Shown: positions 25,937-37,158 of the stretch, piece by piece
Layout of the letters: each line of letters opens with the position of its first letter
Position numbering within the stretch: position 1 is the stretch's first letter
Made by a program: the position numbers and the translations under genes
DNA from: Porodaedalea pini
Taxonomy: Eukaryota; Basidiomycota; Agaricomycetes; Hymenochaetales; Hymenochaetaceae
NCBI GenBank assembly: GCA_002794775.1
Contig: NBAY01000030.1
Span: forward strand, 310,001-374,000
Direction of reading: 5' to 3'
Length of the DNA stretch: 64,000 nt
Notes under the pieces: generated by a model
The model's input: the letters and a program-made list of their open reading frames with translations, nothing else
Told to the model about the DNA's origin: nothing
The model's database searches: none

Positions 25937-26096
25937 GGTCCAGGTCCGGTCCAGGGTCCAGCTCGGTCCAGAAAAATGGCAGGAGAGCTGGACCCTGGAC
26001 CGGACCACATCTGGACCTTAAGTGGACCGGACCGCGGTCCGGTCCGCTTTGGGTCCGGTCCAGGTCCGGTCCTGGGTCCAGCGGTCCATGGACCGG
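25937..26096. repeat. Right subterminal GGTCC/GGACC array
   Basis: The same unit as in the left array, with TGGACCGGACC and GGTCCGGTCCAGG interleaved. It borders the right inverted end of the transposon. Confidence 0.75.
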
Positions 26097-26119
26097 ACAA
26101 CGGCAACTATACTCACTTG

Positions 26120-26817
26120 GTAGATCTCACCCGCAGCGCAATAAGCTTCTGACCAGAGCATTTAAATCGACTAAGAAGAAAACACTTGCAGATGATTCAC
26201 GCGCCGTTCTAGGCTGTCTCCATCGATGTCTTTGTCGTCTGCTCGGCGTCCAACCATACCTGACGTTGCGGCCTCAACGACATTCTTATACCTTTATTCG
26301 CACTATATGCGGCCGTGCTGTCCGCCACGCTCGGCGGCCATGCTCAGCATCTCGTGAAGCACATGGCCGTTTTTCATGCGTATTTACTATTGAAAAACTC
26401 ACGGATATCACGATCATTATTCTGACAAGACCAGCGCGCTCTCGATGGACAATTGGAGGATCGGCGACTCGCTCGAGCTCGACGTGAAACCAGTTCGAAT
26501 TGGAAGCTGTACACGCCCTGGAGTCCACACGCACCGCTCGAGGAGGGGCCAACCCTCGGGCAGCGATTATCAGAACCTCGACGGAATCGTCCTCGGCGCG
26601 GTCTGCTTCAGCGCAAGTACGAGATGTTTGGGACGTATCCAAGGCCACGGACACCCGTACGCGGCGATCAGCGACAGTGAGAACGACGCGCCTGCGCTCT
26701 CATGTGGGAAATTAGGTAATGCTGTTACGGAGGTTGGTGAAGCCGCCGCTCGACATGCTGTGCGCGCCTCTGATCTTCTCACTCCGGCGACTAGCTATTC
26801 TTGAAGCATCTTTCGTC
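26120..26817. other. GC-rich open region, coding status unresolved
   Basis: Several frames on both strands stay open for 70-120 codons, including a plus-strand ATG at 26226 (MSLSSARRPTIPDVAASTT) and a hydrophobic plus-strand stretch (PLFALYAAVLSATLGGHAQH). I recognise no family and cannot build a single splice model. It could be a small membrane-protein gene or merely GC-rich spacer. Confidence 0.25.
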
Positions 26818-27005
26818 GTTGTGCTATGCCGATGAATGGATGGAAGTCTGCGAACTGACAACTTGCGCTGTGCAAGCTTAATCGCTTATGCTACTTCTCG
26901 CTGTTTGCTCGCCGGAGACGACATAGAATCTATGGACTTCCTTGTTTTGATTACGCTGTACGGACTTATGCGCTTCACATAACGAAAGCAAGAACGAGGT
27001 ACGCG

Positions 27006-27408
27006 CTACGACCCTTCAGCCAACAACACTGTGTTTTTCGCATGCCATCCTGAGCGGGCGGTTCCGGCTGTCCTCATTTCTCTGTATGCTGTGTACCAAA
27101 TGAGATCGGTCGCGTTCCTGGCGTCGGAACCATCACCTGTCTCTTGAGAAAGGTCTCGCTTTCCCAGCTCACAAATCGCTCCTCTGTCTCCAATTTTGGA
27201 ATTATTTTCAAACTTGAAAGGCATCATAGACCGCGTCTCACTTGACAATGACATGTCTTGATCTGCGCCCCGGAGCAACGGGTGAAGCTCACGCGCGTAA
27301 ACCACTGCCACGGCTGCAACTGATACCGCACTCACGAATGCGACTCTAAACGGGTGCTGCGACGAATCTGGCGCAAGGTATTGGGCGAAGCGAGCGCGTT
27401 GAGGTGCG
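27006..27408 (-). CDS. Possible exon of a single-pass membrane protein
   Basis: On the minus strand a frame opens after an acceptor-like CAG near 27,409-27,420 and runs to a stop at 27006. It reads FAQYLAPDSSQHPF, then one hydrophobic helix (VAFVSAVSVAAVAVVYA), then about 90 mostly polar residues. No upstream ATG is in frame, so a first exon would be needed. No family recognised. The region also overlaps the upstream zone of the peroxidase gene. Confidence 0.25.
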
Positions 27409-27546
27409 CCTCCTGTGTCCGAACAAACGTTAGATCAACTTTGAACCTGAGGGCGCGTCAAGTATGAGTCGGAACCCACGGCGCTGCGAATTGTGCCGCT
27501 CGTGAGTGGTCGAGAGGAGAGTCCGCTCTGCAAGGGCTGTTCTCAT

Positions 27547-27605
27547 TGCACTCCCACATAGAGTGCACACAGATGTGACTCGTTATGAAGCTGCAGGTAT
27601 AAAAG
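27547..27605 (+). promoter_or_regulatory. Peroxidase core promoter: TATA box and metal-response-like motifs
   Basis: A TATA box, TATAAAAG, lies at 27598-27605, 103 bases before the ATG. Just upstream are two matches to the metal response element consensus TGCRCNC: TGCACTC at 27547-27553 and TGCACAC at 27564-27570. Such motifs are found before several fungal Mn-peroxidase genes whose transcription responds to Mn(II). Their activity here is inference; seven-base matches can occur by chance. Confidence 0.5.
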
Positions 27606-27707
27606 GTGTCCTCGACAAAGCCAAGATTCCTCAGTTCTTGAGTCCATTCAAGTCTTCTCCCCTCCTTTTCACCGAACATTCTCTTCCCTAGCTCGACTCT
27701 TTGCACC

Positions 27708-29218
27708 ATGGTCTTCAAGCTCTCCATCGCTTTTGTCGCTCTCGCCTCGTTGGCAAGCGCAGCTACGCTCCACGTATGCCTATCTTCATACTCTCTCGAG
27801 ACTCAATGCTAACTGTGTTTCTTCCGTCTTCAGAGGGTTGCCTGCCCGAACAGCAAGAACACTGCTATCAACCCGGCGTGCTGCATTTTCTATGACCTTG
27901 CCGACGAACTGCAGACGAACAAGTTCGATAGCCAATGTGGAGAAGATGGTACGCTGTTTCGACAGATTTTACCCTAACAAATGTATTAATAGTATCTGTC
28001 ATTCGTAGCTCACGAGGCTCTGCGTCTGACTTTCCACGATGCCATCGGCTTCTCCGCATCAGGAAAGCTGAAGTATGTCGAAATATTCTGTCCATAGTTG
28101 ACTTATACTAATTACGTTTCTACGTAGGGGTACCGGTGCCGATGGCTCGATCATGATATTCAACAACACTGAGCTCCAGAATAGTGAGTTCAACTCGAAT
28201 AACGACTACCTTTCACTACTGAACTAACCTTTATGACACTAGATGCAAACGACGGTGTCGATGACGCAATCAACAACCTCGCACCCCTCCTTCACACTTT
28301 CAACGTCACTGCCGGAGATCTCATCCAGTTCGCAGGAGCAGTCGCTGTACGTGATCTCCATAACGTCTTGCTTCACTGGGGCTAATCTTTCCCTTTTTAA
28401 AGGTCTCCAACTGCCCCGGTGCGCCGCGCCTCGAGTTCCTCGCGGGTCGTCCCAACGCCACGTTCCCCGCGGAAACCGGCTCGGTACCCTTACCACAGGA
28501 CCCCGTTGACAAGATTCTTGCCCGCATGGCAGACGCCGGTCTCACTCCGGAAGACACGGTCAACCTCCTCTCATCGCACACCGTCGCGCGCTCGGACACG
28601 CTCGTCCCGGGCCACCAAGCGGTCCCCTTCGACACCACGCCGTTCACTTTCGACTCACAGGTCTTCCTCGAGGTCTTGCTCAAGGGTACGGGCGTCCCGT
28701 TCGGCGTGAACAACACCGATGGCGCGGAGGTCGATTCCCCGCTCCCCGACGAGGGCGAGATGCGCCTCCAGTCCGACTTTGCGATCGCGCGTGACCCAGT
28801 GACAGCCTGCTTCTGGCAAGACATGATCAACAACCAGCAGAAGATGATGAACGCCTTCCAGACAGTGCGCGCCATCTTTCTTCCTCCTTCATTTGCACTC
28901 ACTGACAAAGATCTCCCAGTCGATGTCGAAGATGGCAATCCTCGGTCACAACAGGAACCAGCTCATCGACTGCTCTGAGGCTGTCCCCATCCCCCAGCCG
29001 CCTGTGAAGAAGCCGGCGACCTACCCTGCGACGAAGGGCTTCAAGGACGTCCAGCAAGTTTGCCGCCAGCCTTTCCCCACTCTCTCGACTGACCGTTAGT
29101 ATCCACTCATCGCAAAGCATAAAATCCTGTTTCTGACCTGATTTTCCCAGCCGGAGCCGAGACGACGATCCCAGCTTGCGTTGACGGCGACACCAACCTC
29201 GCTGATTGCCCTTCTTAA
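27708..29218 (+). CDS. Secreted class II peroxidase, manganese peroxidase type
   Basis: Eight exons (27708-27773, 27834-27948, 28009-28072, 28128-28183, 28243-28346, 28403-28864, 28920-29094, 29151-29218) splice in phase to 369 residues. Mn peroxidases (EC 1.11.1.13) oxidise Mn(II) to diffusible Mn(III) that attacks lignin. A signal peptide (MVFKLSIAFVALASLASA) is present. The distal haem pocket Arg and His are in RLTFHDAIG. The Mn ligands correspond to Glu36 and Glu40 (GEDAHEAL) and Asp175 (SHTVARSD) of versatile peroxidase; the His of SSHTVARSD is the proximal haem ligand. The exposed Trp that marks lignin and versatile peroxidases is replaced by Asn (VNLLSSH), so only Mn-dependent activity is expected. 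The C-terminus ends CVDGDTNLADCPS, with two extra Cys that may pair. Proximal [20 protein letters not shown] is canonical. Confidence 0.93.
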
Positions 29219-30413
29219 GCTCGCGATTATCTGTGCGCGCGAAGAGATATACGTCATGTGCACTAGTCCATGGTATTTTCTTGGTCTTAATGGTACTTTT
29301 TATTAGAGAGGGGGTCCTATGGGTAGAGCTATAATATTGGGTCGTCTACTGTGCGCGTATTAGTATTACTGCATATTTTATCTCTATTTGGCTATGCACT
29401 TGTTATTACCAGGTGTTCAGACGTTTGACTGGTGGTTCGAGTTCACCACAACACAAAGGGAGTATTTGCTGACAGTGTTTTCCTCTATGCCGCCCATCAT
29501 GAATTCTAAGCACTTCTGTGTATGTTTCATAACACGCTTCCACATTCACTGCTGGAGGAAGTGAGGCGCCACACTCAATCCTTCTACTCCTGCATTTATC
29601 CGCCAAACGCGAGCACTAGCTCGATTCTGAGTGTCAAAAAACCCTTATGGAGAGTTCATTTGATGTTAGACCTCTGTGTAGATTGCATGCTAAGCACGCA
29701 TCCTTGGCACCTTAGTTCATCGTGGTGTGTGGCAATGGTGCCATCAAGCCTCAGCACATAAATACGGTCTGATTACTGTTCATAACTGTCATACAACTGA
29801 GATGTAGTCCGAACGTGATACAAATTCCAAATTACGATGAAGGCCATATAATATAGTTGATGAATGCAAAATGTCGTCTCCACACTTGAAAGTCAATACA
29901 TTTGAAAGACCATAGACAAGATCTAGATTAGAGCTGGGGGTTTGGTGATATGTGAGTATCATACAGTTCTTTCTTTCCTCTATTTTTTTGTCTGCTTACA
30001 TTCTATACTTCTTATATGCAGCCTTCAGACCAGAATAAGCCATGCAAATAAATGAAAAAACAACAACAACAACAACAACAACATGGACATCACTATTATC
30101 ACACTCAGATTTGAAGATGGTGGAGTTGAATATGAACAAGGGCAGAAGTTAAGAGAAATTACAACACCCTCAGCTATGACATTAAAAGGGAAAGGTCCAT
30201 TTTTGTTACATGCAACTGAGAAGCGGTAGGCATGCATGTCAGAAAAAGAATGAAGGAAATACTCAATTGAGGCAAGATGTCACACACCGTACTCAACATC
30301 ACCACACAGCATTTCAAACACAAGATCTATGGAGAGAGCATATGCCTTATGTGTTTTAGTATATATAAATTTCTGACACTGAAGTCGGAAGACTTACCAC
30401 ATCCCTTGGGTAA
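29219..30413. other. Intergenic with a CAA microsatellite
   Basis: No gene is seen. A perfect CAA run of about seven units spans 30061-30083. The left part is the probable 3' region of the peroxidase gene. A GGTTCGAG motif near 29,434 resembles a tRNA B box, but no cloverleaf can be built around it. Confidence 0.5.
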
Positions 30414-32483
30414 TCAAGCACCTATATGCACAACGTTGACCCATCTCTCAGTCATAATATTTTCCTGCGCCTTCAACCTCAGAACGGCCCTACGAAGTGC
30501 CCCAGCAGACCTCTTGAACCTGACTTCCCCCTTTCGAGTCTTGCTCAGATGCAAGTAAACTTCTTTAGCAAAGACAACTCCATCTGCATCAAACAGTTCC
30601 CACATTGTACCAATAACACTTCGGAAGCCACAGAAGTGCATGGCTGCTGCCAAATGAAGTACTTCATCCTGTGCACTGTAACGATACTGCTCCGCAGTAT
30701 GGCAAGCCGAAAGGAATGCAAGCTCGGCGTTCGGTAGATCAGCCTAGACGACGTCAAGCAGCGTCAGTCCGGAATTAAAAAGCTTGAATGAGGAGTCGAA
30801 GGGCTTTGGATCCAAAAGACCATGGCAAGCGAAGTGAACCCATTTGGTTTTCCGAAGGCTTTCGACCACTGCATCGCGAGAAGCCTGGTCGTCAATGAGA
30901 AATTCGGCGGGCATCCTAAAACCGCGTATGATTTCGATTTCTTGTTCAACTGAAGGAAGACTGCAATCGCCAACGACGAGGAGCTTCAATTTTCCTTTGC
31001 AAGTACCGGATCGAGCATTAATGAGGGATTTAAGAGTTGGCGTGTACGACAAGACGTAGTCATCTAGAAGATACTTCATTCTACCATCCTCACTCCGGAA
31101 TGGTCCGGCCGCGTGGAAGGGAAACGCAGTTAGGATGGATGTCGGACACCACCAAATCCGAGTTTCCTTTTCGATTCCGAGCTCCTCAAGCTTCTCGACG
31201 ACGCCAGATACAACCCTCATCCATAGCATACTCATCACCTCCCGAAGCTTTCCATCGTATCCGATCGGGTTGCTTTTCATCTCCGATCGTGATTCCAGAA
31301 GCTCTTCGTATAGCCTGGAAGTATCATCGTAGAACTCGCTATCCAAAGGAACACAAACACACGGTACGTCTTTGCCGGACAGAACGATGAGAGCATCCGA
31401 GTGATACTTGCAATGATTGATTAGAATAACGGGACCCTCTCTGGCTGCTTCCTGCAGTGTCGCAAACGGTGTGGATTTGAGAAAGTCTTGGAAGCCAGCC
31501 ATGTCTCGAATCTCTTTGATTGTCTCCTCTTGCGCGCCTGACAGACGTCGCTTCAATGCCATCATATCGTCGGACGATTCATATCCCTTCTGCCTGCCGC
31601 CTGCACGAGTGACAGTTTCGCCCGCCTCGGACGACGTGGCAAGATCTTCCAACTGATGACTGATATGCTTAAATTTGTCGGCCAGAGCTTTGTCTACCTC
31701 TGCAAGTTGATCGAGTGGAGTTCTGAAGCCACGCATCTGTGACCAGAGTAAAGCCCGTCCTTGTTCGAGAAGCTCAATAGCCTGACTGAACACGCCTTTC
31801 TCGATGGCATACGAGGCCGCTTCTAAAGCGATTGTTTTATAGCTGCCGTTGCCTATAAGGAGGTCATGCTGCATTCGCAGAGTAGGCCTGATTGTCAAGG
31901 CGCGGTCCAGGAGCTCGATGGCCATCCTGTAAGCTTCGAACGTAGTGTGATGCCCATGAGATCGTGCCAGTGTCGACCATCGCTGCGCCGCTCTCAGACG
32001 TGTCGATGAGCTGGAGAATGGATGGATAGCAGCACATTCCAACAGTCGGATGGACTCCTCAAGGTCCTCCATTCTTCCGCCTTGCTCAAATCGAGTAGAG
32101 AGAGAATTCGCAAGGTTGTTCAGTGACATGGAGCGATCAGGGTGACCTTCGGGACGAAGAATCAAAGCGGAGCGGTCAAGCGTGACGGACTCCTCGAGGT
32201 CCTCCATCCCTCCGCCTTGGTGGAATCGAGTATAGAGAGAAAGTGCAAGGTTGTTCAGTGACTCGGAGCGATCAGGGTGACCTTCGGGACGTAACTCTAG
32301 CGCGGCACGGTCATGAGCAATCGACATATCGAGGTCTCCCTGTTCCCCGTATTCCTGAAAACGATCCCACAGGTCAAGGGCTAGGTTGTGCAACGCCGTA
32401 GATAGATCATGATCATGAGGTGGATGGAAGGCGACGGAATTGCTAGTGACCCGTTCCTCAGCATTTTGCGTCGGACTAGCCAC
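30414..32483 (-). pseudogene. TPR-CHAT (caspase-like) protein gene with an in-frame stop before the catalytic Cys
   Basis: CHAT domains are caspase-related cysteine peptidases with a His-Cys dyad. The protein has an N-terminal block of tetratricopeptide-like repeats with near-identical units (LRPEGHPDRSESLNNLALSL; LRPEGHPDRSMSLNNLANSL), a helical linker, then the CHAT domain: WWCPTSILTAFPFHAAG, VVGDCSLPSVEQEIEII and the catalytic-His motif WVHFACHGLLD. A TAG at 30744-30746 interrupts the frame after LTLLDVV. The same frame continues as ADLPNAELAFLSACHTAEQY, with the expected catalytic Cys, to a stop at 30414. A CAG-to-TAG change would explain it. The 5' end is uncertain: a short exon from an ATG at 32659 (MHIFEFITRMLKRRM) could splice in before the repeats, by a weak donor. 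Likely a pseudogene or truncated protein. Confidence 0.75.
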
Positions 32484-32659
32484 ACCGGGTAATTCTTACC
32501 CGCCAGCGATGTGAATAAATATGAAAGCGAAATGAAACGGGATGTCCTACCGGTCATTGCTTAGGACGAATCGTCTGTACTGTCCTGGAATGCGCCGGCA
32601 GGTCTATCGTAGTTCATACGGCGTTTAAGCATTCTCGTTATGAACTCGAAAATGTGCAT

Positions 32660-33779
32660 TCACATACGTTTTCTCAAGGGGTCACTGCAAAACCTGTGTA
32701 CAAACCAACGATTTAGTGATACAACGGAGAATTGCACGTCCAAATGAATTATACCTTATGCTAACTGGTAATCCACAACCTTGTGATGCTCCCAGTTCGA
32801 AAACGTAGCACTAAGAGACAGGGCTTGAGCAGACACGCTGGAGGTGAAGGAGAGAGGACGACACGCGCTTTACATGCTGTACGGTTCATGATCGTAACTC
32901 ATGCAGTGCTGATGGGCCGCGGACCCAAATGCGGACGACGACGAAAATGTACCCGAGAAGGTTCAAACTCCGACCCGGGTCATGATCGTTTGCTGATGCT
33001 GGGTTCCTATTAGCTAATTGATGGCCGCTCATGTTTGTAATTTACCTTTAATAGTATGATGCTGCCTCTCGTCGGACAACTTTCGACTTTCAACTAAGTG
33101 CCAGGTCTGCTTCTCTTCAGTTCTCTACTGCTTACATCCTCAGTTGTATGTGACTTGTAACTTTGGCAATCAAAGGACAGATTACTTCTCCCAAACTTTA
33201 TGCCACTAGTACTGGCGGAAGCCTGTACAACTCTCGGTCCCGGAATTTAACGGTCTCAAACTACCAAATTCACGATTCACCCAAGATAGGCTTGGAAGAA
33301 TTTATGGAACTGTATGCGGAGGATGGATCTGACTGGTGTCCAAGGGATATGAAAGGCGAGCGTGCATTTCGCATTCCCTCCTTTCATTCCATACAGCTCA
33401 TTCGTCCGTCATCCCTGTCACTCCATGCGGAGCTGCGCTTCCGGCGCGTCTCCCCTGTTTCTCTGATTCCTTTCTCTCCGAGAGGCCATCTGCTTCTCTT
33501 GCTTCATGTTCCGCTCTTTTCCCGCAATTTTCATCCCGTCTTAAAGTTGTGCTAGTCTCAGACCCGAAAAAAAAAAGTCTTGCTGAAGTTGATCAAATCT
33601 CTGTTGTGACTTTTCAGACGTTCGCTACAAAGCGATTCTGCTAAAATACGGGTGATATGTATGTCCCAAAACATTCACTTTATTCCTCAGGCGGCTCAGG
33701 TCACGGAGCGGCTGCGCTAGAAAAAAAAAGTACGATTCCGTGAAGTTGCAGCCGATGATCAGCACCAGAGCGCGAGCAC
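32660..33779. other. Intergenic, no gene recognised
   Basis: A plus-strand frame around 33,163-33,555 and its neighbours look non-coding to me. A tRNA-like GGTTCAAACTCC near 32,960 lacks a pairing T stem. Two poly-A runs (near 33,566 and 33,720) could mark old retroposed material. Confidence 0.4.
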
Positions 33780-34100
33780 AGCGAACAGTTGCCGGTCAAG
33801 ATTCTGGAAAACATTGTCGCCGAGCTTCGGCCTGTTATAAGGGCCAGTCAATTCTCCGGGAACGGAATGTACCATGATTTGTGTTCATGTTTACCAGGTA
33901 ATTCGCCCTTAACACATTATTGTGTTACGTGAGTTAGAGACGGAAGTCGGCTATTTCGTTCTGAGCGCTTCTAAGTAGGTATCTCAACCTTGACGCCACG
34001 ATGCGGGCCCTTTATGTGCCTCCCGAAGCGCATCAATGATAATCTGTTCGCGACGAAGACCGAGCCTGCGTGCCAGCGATGCCTACTCTCTGTTTACCTT
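33780..34100 (+). pseudogene. Possible F-box relic
   Basis: A plus-strand segment reads EQLPVKILENIVAELRP, close to the start of many fungal F-box domains, and is followed by short disconnected pieces with stops. No full gene can be assembled. Judged a decayed fragment; a chance match is possible. Confidence 0.3.
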
Positions 34101-35543
34101 GCGCCCGAGCCACTGTATCGTTATGTCATGATGGATTAAAACCAATGTGTGGAGGGTGCTCTGCGCGTCGGCTTGTTTCATATGTCAAGAAGACAGGCTT
34201 CAAGAACGAGTTTCTCCCTGCGCGGCTCAGAGGTGGAGTGTCCCGTCGCCTTCGCGCAATCGCTGACGAATCCACTTCCTCTCCCTTCAAATTCTCTAGA
34301 AGAATGAAATTTCCCTCTACCAAAGACACCTGTGCGCTTCGGGAGCTTCGGCATAGCGACAACTGCTTATTTCTGTAACTTCGCCGAGCTCGCGAAAGGT
34401 TTGGATGTCCTTGTGCAAGATACCATTCCGAGCTGTTAGCATTCTTAAGTGTGTGGTTTCCAGGTCCGAAAATCGGCGCAGTCAACGCTTGAATTGGCTG
34501 TAATTGAATGGACAATACTTGTCATAGATAGGCAGGCGCACACGAATTTCGATGCGAGTATGAGCCAGCTCGGCGTCGCATTGTGTGCATCCACAGTTCT
34601 TTAGGAGGTACACGTTGGGGAAGCGGTGCAAGTTCACGCGGAGTCTGCATAAGCCGAAACCCACGCATAAAAGGTAGCTAAAGGATAGAATCTTTCCTTC
34701 CATCGCCCAGAAATCACCCCGTAGCTGAGGGGACTATGTATGGCAATAGACGCTGAGCTCCTTCGCTGTATTCACGAATCTGCCTTCATTTCATTGGCAT
34801 GAATACTGAACGGGCCAAACTCCACTTGGGGCCAGACGGCAATGATCTTCTAGTCCATGCGAAACGAGCGGAACAAATGCAATACACGGAACAGTGATGA
34901 GCAATGTTAAGGACATAAGGACTATTGGCTACGTTATGTCTCGTTTATTATCATTTGACTTTTATTATCCAAAACATGCAGTGCCCACTGAGTCTCCAAA
35001 ATACTATAAAATATGTGTATTATACTGTACTATCACCCCAGACATTTGCATCCGTGCAAACGACTGAATTGCTTACTATTGTGATAGTAATTCTTTGCGC
35101 TGTCGTCTCAATTACTTTACAGTATGTATTGAAGCTTATATTTACAGCCAAAGACTTGCCGCCTCTGACGACTCAGATTATCAGGAAGAACCCAAGCCAT
35201 CGCCTTCGCCAAAAAAGCTCAGGACGCTGAGCACGATGAGAAGTAGTTTGGTAAAGAGTAACGCAAGCTGTCTAGGCCAAAAGATTTAGTTCGCGGTCAT
35301 GAGATGCACGGTTGTCTTATCAATGAGACTTTTGAGCCTTTTGATAAGCTGAAGTGAGGTTCTCGAGCATAAGAACACGAATGATATCGAGTGCAAGCTG
35401 AGCGGCAAATAAAACCAAACAATGCCTATTCGCGCGCTATCCCACTGCAACGCCCAACTTCCTCTGACCTTTGACCTGATCGATCATGGCTAACGCAAGT
35501 GATGTCTTAAGTAGACCCTCTAGCAAGAAATGCTTGGAAGCTT
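34101..35543. other. Intergenic, no gene recognised
   Basis: Only short overlapping frames with no family resemblance. The 34,920-35,160 part is AT-rich. Confidence 0.4.
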
Positions 35544-36691
35544 TTGATCTCATTACATCTCTCTGCTCCATCAGCCCTTTACTCGCTCGCTCGATGTAGT
35601 CGCATCACGTATCGCGACATGATGCCCATCCGGATGCGCGACATCGAAAAATCTTTAATCCATCTGCCAAGTCTGTCTACTTTCGCACAATCAAATTCAG
35701 ATGTTACGCTATTTAGGTTCTGCAAGCACCCGAAGATAACAAACAAGATCCGAGCGAGTAGCGTATGGGAGATCGACCGGGGTTTGGAGAGTTTGTGCAG
35801 CTTCTCAGTGCTACATCAAACGCCGTGCTGTTTCACTTCTCGTGGTCCATCCCTCCGGGCCAGAAGTGGAATGAACGCAGTCTGATAAGAGACTTATGGA
35901 TCAGTCTGTCAGCCAAGTCGTCCTTGCGAGAGTTGCATCTTTACTTCCTCAACGACAACCAGACCCTCCTGGTGAGTCTGTCTGTGTAATGACACACATA
36001 TATAACAGCCTACTGAACATACGAAGGAACGTTTAACCAAGCCGCATTTGACAATATCACCCACTTCAGGCTCTTTGGATCGCTGCGAATAGCAGCTCCA
36101 GATGTTCTTGGATTCGTTCTATCGAGGTTCACAGGACTCGAGAAACTAGATGTTCAGCTATCAGGTCCACTGCCTACAACATCCGGCATCAGTATATTGG
36201 AAGGGTCCTTTCCTCACCTGAAGGAGGCTAATCTTCTCTTGCCATTTCGTACTACCGCTTCTCTATTCGGGCGCACTTCCCTCACTGCATTGGCATGCAG
36301 TTATTTCCACATCATTAATGATGATGCCATCGACCTGACACTTAACCTCAAGGCCTTGGATAGATCATCGTCACTTCACTCAGTCTCAGGCACTGGTTTC
36401 ATCGATCCCACCATGCCATTCAGCGATTGGCAAACAAATGCTTGCATACTGTCTAAATCTCCCAAGCTAGCTTACGTCCGATTTGCTAATCGGTGCTCTT
36501 TTCAGATACCTCCCGTGATTCCCTTAGGTTCCTTACAGAATCTGTTGTGTTTCGAGGTGTCATTGACATTTGGAAACCATTTCGAGTGTCTTCCACCTAC
36601 AAAGAGAAGAATGCTCTTCAAATCTTGTTTATACTGGTCTTTCCCGTCTTCCATGCCGACATACTCCGGACCCCTTGCGATGGACAGATGA
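35544..36691 (+). pseudogene. LRR-like protein, F-box-type family, probably degenerate
   Basis: Three consecutive plus-strand pieces look like one protein of the leucine-rich F-box-associated kind: TYRDMMPIRMRDIEKSLIHL (35,600s); then RPGFGEFVQLLSATSNAVLF and SAKSSLRELHLYFLNDNQ (35,770-35,960); then, after an intron-like gap, ITHFRLFGSLRIAAPDVLGF and GLEKLDVQLSGPLP up to 36691. The first two pieces are in different frames with no intron between them, and the intron near 35,965-36,025 does not keep phase. A Met at 35486 opens a short dead frame. I read this as a decaying gene; the N-terminal F-box is not seen. Confidence 0.4.
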
Positions 36692-37158
36692 TAGCATCTT
36701 CGACCATTTGTCCGGTGACTTAAGATCACAGGTGGTCAGCATTAGTGAGCTAGCTCCTTTCTGAGAAACAGAACACTCCGCATCACTGGTTTAAACTTAC
36801 CTTAGGTCTGTTTCTTCCTTTTTTTTGTTTTGCAGCGGCTTGACTGTGTAGCCGAATTTAATTTATTTTTATTTTTCGTCGGTGAAGTGACTGAGGGGGG
36901 TACACTGTATTTGGCTGCCGATATCATGCGAATCCTCAATAGCGAAGGACACTTTAATGTTTCAACTCAGCCGGAGAATCATTCGATGATAGTGGTACAG
37001 TAGCACAATACTGATAGTGGTCGACGTGTGTAGACCGAAGGATGATAGCTTGGTATTGATTGGTGGACACTCCGTGAGCTGGTGGTAGAAAGACTTGAGT
37101 CGTTATTATGTGCTGGAATACGGACATTGCTAAAGTATATTTGTCAAATGCTATCGTG
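36692..37158. other. Short intergenic gap
   Basis: Spacer between the LRR relic and the 3' end of the reductase gene. A T-rich tract lies near 36,816-36,880. No gene seen. Confidence 0.4.

Larger units (their letters stand above)
25436..26111. mobile_element. Non-autonomous DNA transposon (MITE-like, probably hAT), 676 bp
   Basis: The ends are perfect 11-bp inverted repeats: TATAGTTGCCG at 25436-25446 and its complement CGGCAACTATA at 26101-26111. With two mismatches the match extends through GTCCGGTCC to about 22 bp. The element is flanked by an exact 8-bp direct repeat, CTCACTTG (25428-25435 and 26112-26119). An 8-bp target duplication is typical of hAT elements. Both ends carry dense GGTCC/GGACC arrays in both orientations (about 25447-25602 and 25937-26096), resembling the subterminal transposase-binding repeats of hAT elements. 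The 330-base core shows no convincing transposase. The superfamily call is inference from duplication length and architecture. Confidence 0.8.

Noticed and set aside
25376..26106. Open frames inside the GGTCC arrays
   Set aside because: They encode Gly/Pro/Trp-rich repeats that simply reflect the repeat unit; no transposase motif is seen.
26226..26817. Firm protein-coding gene
   Set aside because: Frames on both strands are equally open and no splice model or family supports one choice, so it is listed only as unresolved.
27598..29218. Lignin or versatile peroxidase identity for the class II peroxidase
   Set aside because: The residue at the exposed Trp position is Asn, while all three Mn ligands are present, which fits Mn peroxidase.
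29420..29460. tRNA B-box-like GGTTCGAG
   Set aside because: No D arm, anticodon arm or acceptor stem can be built around it.
30061..30083. CAA run as a CRISPR-like or telomeric repeat
   Set aside because: It is a simple trinucleotide microsatellite with no spacers and not the fungal telomere unit.
32930..32990. tRNA-like GGTTCAAACTCC
   Set aside because: The T stem does not pair and no other arms are present.
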